Below, one piece after another: positions 26,877 through 35,018 of a stretch of 64,000 bases of DNA. A model generated the notes under the pieces. The model made no database searches and was not told the DNA's origin. It worked only from the letters and a program-made list of their open reading frames with translations. The stretch's first letter is position 1; every line of letters begins with the position of its first letter. The translations under genes were made by a program, and so were the position numbers. The DNA comes from Corynebacterium simulans (lineage in GTDB: Bacteria > Actinomycetota > Actinomycetes > Mycobacteriales > Mycobacteriaceae): positions 2,170,001 to 2,234,000 of the forward strand of contig NZ_CP014634.1 of assembly GCF_001586215.1 (NCBI RefSeq). Reading direction: 5' to 3'.

Positions 26877-27992
26877 TTAGAAAACCTTCTCCAAACGGTC
26901 GAGTGCTTCTTTCAAGATCTCGCGAGAAGTCGCGAAATTCAAACGGGCATGGTGGCTGCCGCCGGTGCCAAAGGTCTCGCCCTCGTTGAGGGCCACCTTG
27001 GCGTGCTCGCGCAGCCACTTCGCGGGCTGGGGGTTATCACCAATCGCGGTGTCCCGGAAATCGAGCCACAGCAGGTAAGTTGCCTGCGGAACGGTGGTTT
27101 TCAGCCCCGGTATGCGCTTTGGCAGCTCCTCGACGAGCCAATCGCGGGTCTGCCGCAGATACTCAATCTCCTGGTCTAGGAACTCATAGTCGCGGTAGGC
27201 GGCCTCGGCGGCTAGCACGCCTAAAGTTCCGGTGCCGTCCTTGGCCACGCCGCTCAAGCTATTCCAGGTGGCAACGTCGCCGGCGTTAGAGAAAATGATC
27301 TGCGCGCACTTTAGCCCCGCAATATTCCACGCCTTGGACGTAGCGGTCACGGTGATGGTGCGCCTTGCGCCGGCCTCGCCCAAGGAAGCGACCGGAATGT
27401 GCTTGCCCTCGTAGACCAGAGGAGCGTGGATCTCGTCAGCGAGGATGCGCGCGTCATATTTCTCCGCCAGCGCTACCAACTTAGTGAGATAGTCTTCCTC
27501 AAAGACGGTGCCCAGTGGGTTGAAGGGATTGGCCAGCAAGATGGAGCCGGCACCCTGCTGGAAGGCGCGCTCGATGTCTGCGAGATCGAGAGTGGTCTCA
27601 ATCTTTTCGCGGCCGGCGGCTTCCGGCAGTTCCAAAAGCGGCGGATAGGAAGGTACCGGAACCACTACCGGGGAATCCGGCCGCGTGAAGTAGTTCAGTG
27701 CCAAGAAAAGGCCCCGGACTACATCGCCGATCCAGAAGATCTGCCGCGGGTTGGGGCGCCAGCCGTAGCGCGTCTCATAAAAGTCAGCCACGGCGTCATT
27801 AAGCCCGGCCGACTTCGGCGAGGGGGTATAGCCAAAGGTCTCGGCATCCACGGCGCGCTGGATTGCATCCTTGACCGCAGGAGAAGTTTCAAAATCGGAC
27901 TCTGCAATCCACAGCGGCAGTACGTCATCGCCGTACACCGTCCACTTCCGGGTGCCGCGGGCTTGTAACTTTTCTAGTGATGGAAACTGCAT
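26877..27992 (-). CDS. aecD: PLP-dependent C-S beta-lyase (cystathionine beta-lyase), MalY/PatB type
   Basis: 371 residues, fold type I aminotransferase-like. The PLP lysine is in TATSKAWNIAGLKCA, with upstream LWIAESDFETSPAVKDAI and NPFNPLGTVFEEDYL. AecD converts cystathionine to homocysteine, pyruvate and ammonia for methionine synthesis and also cleaves S-(aminoethyl)cysteine. The gene name rests on similarity plus the aecD-brnQ gene order. The start at 27992 (MQFPSLEK) is preferred to an upstream one because a TAGTGT -10 lies 7 nt before it. Confidence 0.87.
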   Translation of the reverse strand: MQFPSLEKLQARGTRKWTVYGDDVLPLWIAESDFETSPAVKDAIQRAVDAETFGYTPSPKSAGLNDAVADFYETRYGWRPNPRQIFWIGDVVRGLFLALNYFTRPDSPVVVPVPSYPPLLELPEAAGREKIETTLDLADIERAFQQGAGSILLANPFNPLGTVFEEDYLTKLVALAEKYDARILADEIHAPLVYEGKHIPVASLGEAGARRTITVTATSKAWNIAGLKCAQIIFSNAGDVATWNSLSGVAKDGTGTLGVLAAEAAYRDYEFLDQEIEYLRQTRDWLVEELPKRIPGLKTTVPQATYLLWLDFRDTAIGDNPQPAKWLREHAKVALNEGETFGTGGSHHARLNFATSREILKEALDRLEKVF

Positions 27993-27999
27993 AAGCCCC

Positions 28000-28005
28000 A
28001 CACTA
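28000..28005 (-). promoter_or_regulatory. Predicted -10 element of aecD
   Basis: Minus-strand TAGTGT lies 7 nt before the aecD ATG, giving a leaderless message. It separates aecD-brnQ from the ABC exporter gene upstream. Confidence 0.5.
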
Positions 28006-28034
28006 GCGCGGGGCAAAAGCAGGCAACAGGTTTA

Positions 28035-29906
28035 TTATTCTTCCGTCTCAGCGGCGGTGTTTTCGACGAATCCGTAGCGCTTCAAACGCTCACGGTCTGC
28101 ACGCGAGCTGGACTGGGTAAGGCGCAGCAGCTCGGCATAGATGCCGCCGGACTGGGACAACTGCGCCGGCGAACCAATCTCATCAATGCGGCCTTTATCC
28201 AGGGTGATGATGGTATCCACGTCGGCGATGGTGGACAGGCGGTGGGCGATGATCAGCGTGGTGCGATTCTTCATCAGCTCATCCAGGCCTGCCTGCACGG
28301 CGCGTTCGGCCTTGGTATCCAGCGCAGAGGTGGCCTCGTCCAGGACCAAGATCGGCGCGTCCTTGAGCATCGCACGTGCCACGGCAACGCGCTGCTTCTG
28401 TCCGCCCGAAAGCTTTAGGCCGCGCTCGCCAATGACGGTGTCGTAGCCCTGCGGGAAAGCCTCGATGAAGTCGTGGGCATTGGCGCGCTTGGCGACGTCG
28501 ATTATCTCCTGCTCGCTCGCACCGGGCTTGCCGTAGGCGATGTTTTCGCGGATGGTGCCCGAGAACAGATAGGACTCCTGGAAGACCACGCCGACAGAGG
28601 CGCGCAGGCACGCGGCCTTGAGTTCGTCGACGTCGTGGCCCAGCACGCTAAGGCGGCCGGCGGTGGGGTGGTAGAGGCCGAGCAGCAGATTGACCAGCGT
28701 GGACTTGCCACCGCCAGATTCGCCGACCAAAGCCACCTTGTGGCCTTCCTCGGCAGCAAAGGTGATTTCTTCGACCACGGGCTTGTCTTCTTCATAGGAA
28801 AAGGACACGTCCTGGAAAGCAAAGATCGGCTTGCCCGGCGTCGGCTCCAAAGGCTGAACCGGTTTGAGGTCAAGCACCGGGGCGTCGGAAGCCGTGGTGG
28901 CCTCGATGAGGCCCTTGTTCGCCGTCGGCTCGAAGTTTTCCTCCATGACCTTGAAATAGTCCTTGGAACCGGCGATGGCGCGCTGGGCCGTGTCCACAAT
29001 CCAGCTCATCATGAACACCGGCTGCTTGGCCAGGTTGACCAGCTGCAAGATCATGACCATATCGCCGATGCTGAAATGGCCATGGAGGGTGCGCCAGAAC
29101 ACGATGGCGTAGATGCCCAAGAAGATGAGGGACATGGCCACGCCGCGCAGGGTATCCATGGAGTGCCACCAGCGCGACTGCGGCTTGGTGGTATCGACGA
29201 TGCGGCGGTAGAGCTTGCCGAAGCTATCGAGCTCGCGCACCTCCGCCACGAAGGACTTGGTCACTTTAACCTGGCCGATGACCTCAGCAAAGCGGCCATT
29301 GGCCTGGTCCACATCGGCATTCTTTTTCCCCTCGTATTTTTGCCAGCGCGTCGAGGTCATGGCGGTAAGCCACATGTACAGCGGAAACAGCAGCGTGAGC
29401 AGGATGGCCAGCGGCCAGTAGTAAATGCCCATGATGACCAACACCGCGATGGCCTGAATCAGCATGGTGAAGAAGTTGTTGGAGAAGGACTGCACAAACT
29501 GCGTGATATTGGAGATTGAGCGATCCAGCCGGGCGATGATGGTGCCGGTGACCTGATTGTCGTAGTAGGCCTGCGGCACGGAAAGCAGCTTGGCAAAGTA
29601 GCGAGTGGACAGGATCTGACGCAGGCGCGCCACCATGACGTCGCCGATATAGCCGCCGACGTTTTTAATCAGGTTGCCCAGGGCGTCGGCAGCAAACAAT
29701 GCGATGACCAGCCACATGACGGTGCGCAGGGCGCTTTCGGCCGGGGTGTTGCCCTGCAAGGACTCAACGATGGCGTCGGTTGCCTCGCGGACCAAGAAGG
29801 GCGAGATGAGCGAGAGCACCGCGGTCACCGTGGCGGTGGCAAGCACTCCCAAATAAAAAGGCCACAGCGCAGAAGCACTGCGAGTAATGCGCAAGATGGA
29901 GTTCAT
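28035..29906 (-). CDS. ABC exporter, fused membrane and ATPase domains
   Basis: 623 residues: a six-helix transmembrane domain (about 1-330) and a C-terminal ATPase. ATPase motifs are Walker A GESGGGKSTLVNLLLG, signature LKLSGGQKQRVAVARAML, Walker B PILVLDEATSALD and an H-loop His in LIIAHRLSTIADVD. It resembles MsbA/multidrug-type half transporters that work as homodimers. No partner half-transporter is adjacent and the substrate is unknown. A Pro-rich linker of about 30 residues separates the domains. Confidence 0.92.
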   Translation of the reverse strand: MNSILRITRSASALWPFYLGVLATATVTAVLSLISPFLVREATDAIVESLQGNTPAESALRTVMWLVIALFAADALGNLIKNVGGYIGDVMVARLRQILSTRYFAKLLSVPQAYYDNQVTGTIIARLDRSISNITQFVQSFSNNFFTMLIQAIAVLVIMGIYYWPLAILLTLLFPLYMWLTAMTSTRWQKYEGKKNADVDQANGRFAEVIGQVKVTKSFVAEVRELDSFGKLYRRIVDTTKPQSRWWHSMDTLRGVAMSLIFLGIYAIVFWRTLHGHFSIGDMVMILQLVNLAKQPVFMMSWIVDTAQRAIAGSKDYFKVMEENFEPTANKGLIEATTASDAPVLDLKPVQPLEPTPGKPIFAFQDVSFSYEEDKPVVEEITFAAEEGHKVALVGESGGGKSTLVNLLLGLYHPTAGRLSVLGHDVDELKAACLRASVGVVFQESYLFSGTIRENIAYGKPGASEQEIIDVAKRANAHDFIEAFPQGYDTVIGERGLKLSGGQKQRVAVARAMLKDAPILVLDEATSALDTKAERAVQAGLDELMKNRTTLIIAHRLSTIADVDTIITLDKGRIDEIGSPAQLSQSGGIYAELLRLTQSSSRADRERLKRYGFVENTAAETEE

Positions 29907-30054
29907 AAAGCTAGCTAGCGCCTCTCAATTCTGAGGTAGGGGTGAGAAAGATTCGAGAAGGAACAGTATGCCACCTGTACGGCAATAAACACTGACTAGG
30001 TTAAGGTATTAAAGAAAAGTTTTGATCCGTCCCAAAAGCAAAAAGGAATTCGCG

Positions 30055-30597
30055 GTGAATAGGTCTCTGAAGTTGATTGCTGCTGTGGCAGCAATCGGTA
30101 CCCTTGCCTCCGGTTGTGCCATCCTGCAGCCAGAGGAAACCGGATTGGGCGAAGACATCGTGGTTTCTAGCTCGGAAGAGCCGCCTTATGAGCCCAAAGA
30201 TGTAGACAACAAGGAGATCTCCTCCGACTTGGGCGCCAAGGTCAAAGACGATGGCCTGAACGTCGAGTGGGATCTGCAGGGCGTATATAGCGACTCCGTG
30301 CAGGGATCCGTGGTGACCATCAAGCTGCACAACCTCAATGACCAGGCCCTGCCTGTTGATGCTTTCGAGGAGCCCGTCCTCGAGCGCGCTGACGGCAATG
30401 GCGGTTGGTCCAAGATTGAGCTTTTGCCTTATGACCCAGAGGCCAACGCCGACGTAGCCGCGCCGGGCCTGGACCTGCCTCTGGGCGCGGGTGCTTCGAC
30501 GAACCTGCAGTACCGCTTCAACGTCACCCCGGGCAACCTCTGGAATGCCCGCTTTAGCATCGGCAATGTCACCTACGTGGGAGACCTCAACCTATGA
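30055..30597 (+). CDS. Lipoprotein of unknown function
   Basis: 180 residues from the GTG at 30055, chosen because AAGGA lies at the right distance and the resulting N-terminus is a clean lipoprotein signal (NRSLKLIAAVAAIGTLASGC). An in-frame TTG at 30022 would add 11 residues. The mature part looks like one beta-sandwich domain (VKDDGLNVEWDLQGVYSDSV, GSVVTIKLHNLNDQALPVD, STNLQYRFNVTPGN). No family is recognised. It overlaps idi by ATGA and so is co-translated with it. Confidence 0.78.
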   Translation: MNRSLKLIAAVAAIGTLASGCAILQPEETGLGEDIVVSSSEEPPYEPKDVDNKEISSDLGAKVKDDGLNVEWDLQGVYSDSVQGSVVTIKLHNLNDQALPVDAFEEPVLERADGNGGWSKIELLPYDPEANADVAAPGLDLPLGAGASTNLQYRFNVTPGNLWNARFSIGNVTYVGDLNL

Positions 30598-31136
30598 CAG
30601 AACTCGTAGTCCTCGCCGGCCCCGACGGACTACCTGCCGGAACAGCTGATAAAGCGGCCGTTCACACCACGGATACCCCGCTGCACTTCGCGTTTTCTGC
30701 GTGGGTTATAGCAGGCGGCAAGGTGCTTGTGACCCGCCGCGCGCTGGCAAAGCAGACCTGGCCTGGCGTATGGACCAATTCTTTTTGTGGCCATCCAGCG
30801 CCGGGGGAGGACAACGTCTCGGCGGTGCTGCGTCGGGCGCACTTCGAGCTGGGCATCCACGCGGAGGCGGACCAGGTGCGCGAGGTTCTACCAGACTTTT
30901 CTTATCGGGCCGTTGATTCCTCCGGCATCGTCGAGCATGAGATCTGCCCGGTCTTCGTCTTGGAGCTCCCGGAGGATGTGCAGCTGCACCCGAATCCTGA
31001 TGAGGTGGATTCCATCGCGTGGGCAGCACCCGCCGCGCTTATCGACGCCGCGGATTCCGCCCCGTTTGCTTTTAGCCCCTGGATGGTTGAGGAAATTGCA
31101 GAGGTCCCGCTGCGCGAGGCCATTTCTGCGCTATAG
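30594..31136 (+). CDS. idi: Isopentenyl-diphosphate delta-isomerase, type 1
   Basis: 180 residues, Nudix-like fold. Active-site Cys is in WTNSFCGHPAPGE, metal ligands are in RRAHFELGI, and the catalytic Glu is in VEHEICPVF. Idi interconverts isopentenyl and dimethylallyl diphosphate for isoprenoid synthesis. It is likely co-translated with the preceding lipoprotein gene. Its last 6 bp overlap the convergent esterase gene. Confidence 0.93.
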   Translation: MTELVVLAGPDGLPAGTADKAAVHTTDTPLHFAFSAWVIAGGKVLVTRRALAKQTWPGVWTNSFCGHPAPGEDNVSAVLRRAHFELGIHAEADQVREVLPDFSYRAVDSSGIVEHEICPVFVLELPEDVQLHPNPDEVDSIAWAAPAALIDAADSAPFAFSPWMVEEIAEVPLREAISAL

Positions 31137-32420
31137 CAGCCCGCCGGCGCGGGTGTCCTCGCTGAAAGCGGCGGCCACGTAATCGAGGCTGGCGTAAGCA
31201 ACTCGCTGCTTGCCGCTATCCATCTCGTATTCCCAGATGGCGTGGTCGGGGCGATACTCCGGGAAACCGGTCTCGCCGGTGCAGGTAAATTCTTGGAGCC
31301 AGCGGTTGAGTCTTTTCGTGGAGTCGTTGTTGTGCACGCCGAAGAGATAGCGCAGCTCGGCGCAGTGGAGTGCCGGGCCATCGGCGCGGGTGAATTCGAT
31401 CATCCAGGTAGGGCCAGGGGCGTCGGCACCTGCTTGTGCCACCCAGCGGCGAATATTGCCATCGCCAATCATGCGGCCCAGCGGGCGGGTTTCGTCCAAA
31501 TAGTTGGCCACCTGCATCCAGGTATCTACCGAGTTGCGTGGGAATCCGAACTTGGGCGCGAGATAGCGCGCGATAAGCCTGCGGAACGGGCTGGCGTCGG
31601 CCTTCTGTGCGGAGGCTACGTCGTAGAACTCGTCGTGGGTAGAGCCGAGCACCAGCGGGATGTCGGCGAGCTCGCGGGCGTCGAAAGGCGCGGGGCCCAA
31701 TGCCAGGCCGTATTTGTACTTCTTTGCAAACTTGCGGTAGCCCGCCTCCAGCTTTTCTTGTGGCAGGCTCTCTAGCGAGCCGCGGGTAATCGCGGTGCCC
31801 ATGGCCTGGCGCAGCGTGGCCTTGCGCTCCTCGAAGGGCTGCAACGGGAAGGCTGGGGAAAGCGCGACAACGCGGCGGAAAGCGCCACGGTAGTGGTCGC
31901 GGCGCATCAGCCACAACGCGGTGGTGGCGCCGGCTGATTGGCCGATGAGCGTGACGTTAGTGGGGTCGCCGCCGAAGGACTCGATGTTGCGCTGGATCCA
32001 TTCGAGCGCCAGCTGGCAATCATCGATGCCGCGGAAGCGGAAGGCCTCGTCGTCGCGGAAGCTCGCAAAGCCTGGCAGCCCCACTCGGTAGCCCACCTGC
32101 ACCTGCACGATTCCGGCCTGCGCGTTGGCGGTGCCTTCGGCGCGTGGATCCTCGTGGGTGCCATGTTCGTAGCGCCCGCCGTGGATGTAGACCAACACTG
32201 GGGCATCCGTGGTCTTGGCAGGCGCGGTGATAGTCAGCGCAACCGCCTCCGGACGCGGAACACGTGCGTCCTGGTCGCGAGGTGTCTGAAGCGGCCGCGC
32301 ATCGGCGAAGTCGCTGGGGATCTCCGAATAGTCCACGGAGTGGAAGTAATTGACCGTATCAGTGGTGTATCCGGTGATCGTGCCTGCCGGGCATGTGACG
32401 TGAACTGGCGTGTTAGTCAT
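31131..32420 (-). CDS. Type B carboxylesterase/lipase family protein
   Basis: 429 residues, alpha/beta hydrolase fold. The oxyanion-hole motif is VLVYIHGGRYEHGT, the nucleophile Ser is in NVTLIGQSAGATTALWL, and a candidate catalytic His is in LRYLFGVHNND. There is no signal peptide, so it is probably cytoplasmic. The family hydrolyses a wide range of esters and the substrate is unknown. The start follows TACTCT by 7 nt, suggesting a leaderless message. Confidence 0.85.
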   Translation of the reverse strand: MTNTPVHVTCPAGTITGYTTDTVNYFHSVDYSEIPSDFADARPLQTPRDQDARVPRPEAVALTITAPAKTTDAPVLVYIHGGRYEHGTHEDPRAEGTANAQAGIVQVQVGYRVGLPGFASFRDDEAFRFRGIDDCQLALEWIQRNIESFGGDPTNVTLIGQSAGATTALWLMRRDHYRGAFRRVVALSPAFPLQPFEERKATLRQAMGTAITRGSLESLPQEKLEAGYRKFAKKYKYGLALGPAPFDARELADIPLVLGSTHDEFYDVASAQKADASPFRRLIARYLAPKFGFPRNSVDTWMQVANYLDETRPLGRMIGDGNIRRWVAQAGADAPGPTWMIEFTRADGPALHCAELRYLFGVHNNDSTKRLNRWLQEFTCTGETGFPEYRPDHAIWEYEMDSGKQRVAYASLDYVAAAFSEDTRAGGLL

Positions 32421-32427
32421 ACGGGCT

Positions 32428-32445
32428 AGAGTACTCGGCTAAAAT
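32428..32445. promoter_or_regulatory. Closely packed divergent promoters for esterase and small membrane protein genes
   Basis: The 33-nt gap between divergent starts holds minus-strand TACTCT (32433-32428, 7 nt before the esterase ATG) and plus-strand TAAAAT (32440-32445, 8 nt before the ATG at 32454). Both genes appear leaderless. Confidence 0.5.
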
Positions 32446-32453
32446 CCCGCTTT

Positions 32454-32651
32454 ATGGAATGGTGGACAAATTTGACGGGTGCTCTATCGCAGGCGATGGT
32501 GCAGGCGCCGGTGTGGCTGCAAATGCCGGTGCTCATCGCGGTGGCGGTGCCGCTGCTTGCGCTCGCAGCCTGGGCATTGATGTTCGCCATCGACTTCACG
32601 GCCCGCCACCTGAAGGGGCCGAAGAAGACTTCCACTTCCGCCACCCGCTAA
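32454..32651 (+). CDS. Small membrane protein, 65 residues
   Basis: One long hydrophobic helix (WLQMPVLIAVAVPLLALAAW and a few residues beyond) is flanked by a short N-terminus and a basic C-terminus ending GPKKTSTSATR. The frame, the -10 element and the next small gene support it as real. Function unknown. Confidence 0.7.
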   Translation: MEWWTNLTGALSQAMVQAPVWLQMPVLIAVAVPLLALAAWALMFAIDFTARHLKGPKKTSTSATR

Positions 32652-32654
32652 GCT
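32649..32654 (+). promoter_or_regulatory. Predicted -10 overlapping the stop of the 65-residue gene
   Basis: TAAGCT begins with the TAA stop and lies 8 nt before the ATG at 32663. Confidence 0.4.
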
Positions 32655-32662
32655 TGGAAACC

Positions 32663-32824
32663 ATGTCAACGCCCGAAGATCCGCGCGAAGGCCTCTGGGA
32701 TCCCGAACGCAATCAAACTCCTGCACCCCGCAAGCGCGCCCTGCCAAAGTCACGCGTCAGCCTGACGCTGTGGACGATGATCGCGCTCGTCGTTGTGGTG
32801 GCAATCATCGGCCTGTTTATTTAA
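32663..32824 (+). CDS. Small membrane protein, 53 residues
   Basis: A hydrophilic N-terminus (MSTPEDPREGLWDPERNQTP) is followed by basic residues and a single C-terminal helix (LTLWTMIALVVVVAIIGLFI), a tail-anchor layout. It pairs with the preceding 65-residue gene and ends just before the convergent malQ. Function unknown. Confidence 0.65.
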   Translation: MSTPEDPREGLWDPERNQTPAPRKRALPKSRVSLTLWTMIALVVVVAIIGLFI

Positions 32825-32833
32825 TCGTTTTAT

Positions 32834-34936
32834 TTAATCGCCGCGGCGGGCGCTAGCGCGTGCCATTTTCTGGAACAACTCGTTGCTTTCCAAGTCCTCA
32901 ATGAGCACGGGCGTGCCCGTTGAATCACACAACGGCACGCACCAGTTGGGGTAGAGATCCTTCGTGGTGCCGGGCTGATTCTGCGCGCGAACGTCGCCCA
33001 CCATGTCCACCAGGCTCGTACTCGTTAGCGCCGAAGGCGTGCCGGCGATGTAGCGGTGCAAAGCCAAGACAACCTCTTCCTCTGGCTCGCGCCGCGGCAG
33101 CAGCCCGGTGCGCTCCACCTCATTCAGAAGCCGTGCCTGCCACTTGCGGTCATCTGCTACTTCCTCGGCCACGGAGCGGGTGAGCACGCCCAGCCGTGCA
33201 CGCAGCGCGATATGCTCGCCGCGCAGATAAGCCAGGGTCGGCGGAAGATCATGCGTGCCCACGGAGGCAAGCGCTAAGCGGCGATATGCGTGCTGCGGCA
33301 AGGGCGACTCGTTATCCTCGGCGCGCTCGAACCACACGATGGAAGTTCCCAGCACCCCGGTCTCTGCCAGCACATGCTGAATCCACGGCTCGAGAGTGCC
33401 CAAGTCCTCGCCCACGAGCACCGCTCCTGCCCGCTGGGCCTCCAGTGCGAGAATGCCGAGCATGGCCTCGTGGTCGTAATAGACATAGGTGCCGTTCTGC
33501 GGCGACGTCATGCGCGGAATCCAAAACAGGCGGAACAACCCCAAGATGTGGTCCACCCGCACGCCGCCCGAGTGGCGCAGGATGGTCTGCAACATCTCTC
33601 GCCACGGCCTATAGCCCGACTCCGCCAGGCGCACCGGGTGCCACGGTGGCTGGGACCAGTCCTGGCCCTGCTGGTTGTAATCATCAGGCGGGGCACCCAC
33701 GGAACTCTGCGGCGCGAGGTATTCGGCGAGGTTCACCGCGTCCGCGCCACCCGGGTGCACGCCTACGGCTAGGTCGGTGACCAGCCCGATGCGCATGCCC
33801 GCCTCCTTGGCGCGACGCTGCGCGTCAGCCAACTGCTCATCGCACAAGAACTGCAGCCAGGCATAAAAACGCGCGAGTTCTCCGGCCTCTTCCTCCACCG
33901 CATGACGCTGGCCCGTGCGCAGCGAAAGCTCTTGCTCGGCACACCAGCGCGCGAAGTCCTGTAGGCCTTTGCCCTCTGCCTGCTGGAATTCCAAGAACTT
34001 ATTTTGGCGCTCAGCAGAAAATTCCAGGTTATAAAGCTCTTTTAATACTTGGAGTTTGGCTTCATAGATGCAATCGCGCTCAATTTCAGCGGCACTGCGG
34101 TTGCGCTCGCGGAACTCGGCGGCGAGCTCGTGGACGTCGTCAAGCAGCTCCGGGGAAAGCTGCTGCAGCTCCGGAATGGACTCGATGTTGAGGTAGAGCG
34201 GATTGATAAAACGCCGCGTGGTGGGAAGATACGGCGAATCCTCTACAGGTGGCACCGGCTCGGCGGCATGCAGGGGATTAATCAGCAGAAAATCGGCGAA
34301 AGGCGCCACCGTTTGCGCCAGGCGCCCCAAATCCTGGAAGTCGCCGATGCCCCAGGAATTTTCCGAGCGCACCGAATACAGCTGCGCCATCACGCCTGCG
34401 GCAGGGCGCTCTAGGTACGGGTCAGCGGTGTTAAGACGTGCCGGGGTGATGATCAGTGGGCATGAATGCGCGCCTATGCCCGGCGAGGACATTTGGATTT
34501 CGTGAAAGCCCAGCGGCAGATCCCCCGGAATGTGGAAGGTGGCCTCGCCCCAGTGGGTACCGGCGACGTCGGCAGGCGGGACATTGTTTTCGTCCTGATA
34601 GACCTGGCGGAGCTGCCCATCTTCGAGCTCTACCTGGATATCCACCGGCTGGCCCGCATGCACGTGCACGAGGAATTGCTTCTCGACGCCCTCTTTGGCC
34701 ACCACGCACGGCGGCAACGGGCGCGATGCCCGCTCTAAGTAATCCTCGTAGAGCAGGTGTGTCAGGCGCTCCTCGCTCGCGCGGTCTTCCACCGCCACGC
34801 CCAATGCGCGCAGGGTATAGGCGATTGTTTCATCCGTTACATAAATGGGGTAGCCGGATTGGGAGGAGTACTTGGCGGCAACGCCATGGCGCTGGGCGAG
34901 TTCTTCGAGCAGTTCACGCGTAGTCACAGGCCACAT
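32834..34936 (-). CDS. malQ: 4-alpha-glucanotransferase (amylomaltase), GH77
   Basis: 700 residues, the longer form seen in actinobacteria and enterobacteria, with an N-terminal extension of about 150 residues. GH77 motifs are GVRVDHILGLFRLFWIP (nucleophile Asp), LVGEDLGTLEPW (acid/base Glu) and LASVGTHDLPPTLAYLRG (transition-state Asp region). It transfers maltosyl or glucan units in maltodextrin and glycogen metabolism. The neighbours here are fadD and small membrane genes; the placement matches other corynebacteria as I recall it. Confidence 0.94.
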   Translation of the reverse strand: MWPVTTRELLEELAQRHGVAAKYSSQSGYPIYVTDETIAYTLRALGVAVEDRASEERLTHLLYEDYLERASRPLPPCVVAKEGVEKQFLVHVHAGQPVDIQVELEDGQLRQVYQDENNVPPADVAGTHWGEATFHIPGDLPLGFHEIQMSSPGIGAHSCPLIITPARLNTADPYLERPAAGVMAQLYSVRSENSWGIGDFQDLGRLAQTVAPFADFLLINPLHAAEPVPPVEDSPYLPTTRRFINPLYLNIESIPELQQLSPELLDDVHELAAEFRERNRSAAEIERDCIYEAKLQVLKELYNLEFSAERQNKFLEFQQAEGKGLQDFARWCAEQELSLRTGQRHAVEEEAGELARFYAWLQFLCDEQLADAQRRAKEAGMRIGLVTDLAVGVHPGGADAVNLAEYLAPQSSVGAPPDDYNQQGQDWSQPPWHPVRLAESGYRPWREMLQTILRHSGGVRVDHILGLFRLFWIPRMTSPQNGTYVYYDHEAMLGILALEAQRAGAVLVGEDLGTLEPWIQHVLAETGVLGTSIVWFERAEDNESPLPQHAYRRLALASVGTHDLPPTLAYLRGEHIALRARLGVLTRSVAEEVADDRKWQARLLNEVERTGLLPRREPEEEVVLALHRYIAGTPSALTSTSLVDMVGDVRAQNQPGTTKDLYPNWCVPLCDSTGTPVLIEDLESNELFQKMARASARRGD

Positions 34937-34992
34937 TCTGCCACGGTTTTAGGCCACACGCCGGGGGATCGGTTGATAGAGTGGGCTGGAGT

Positions 34993-34998
34993 TATATA
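34993..34998 (+). promoter_or_regulatory. Predicted -10 element of fadD
   Basis: TATATA lies 20 nt before the GTG start, with TTGATA roughly 14-17 nt further upstream. A ribosome-binding site (AAAGGA) is also present, so this gene has a normal short leader. Confidence 0.5.
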
Positions 34999-35018
34999 GA
35001 TGTGCGAAAGGATATCCA

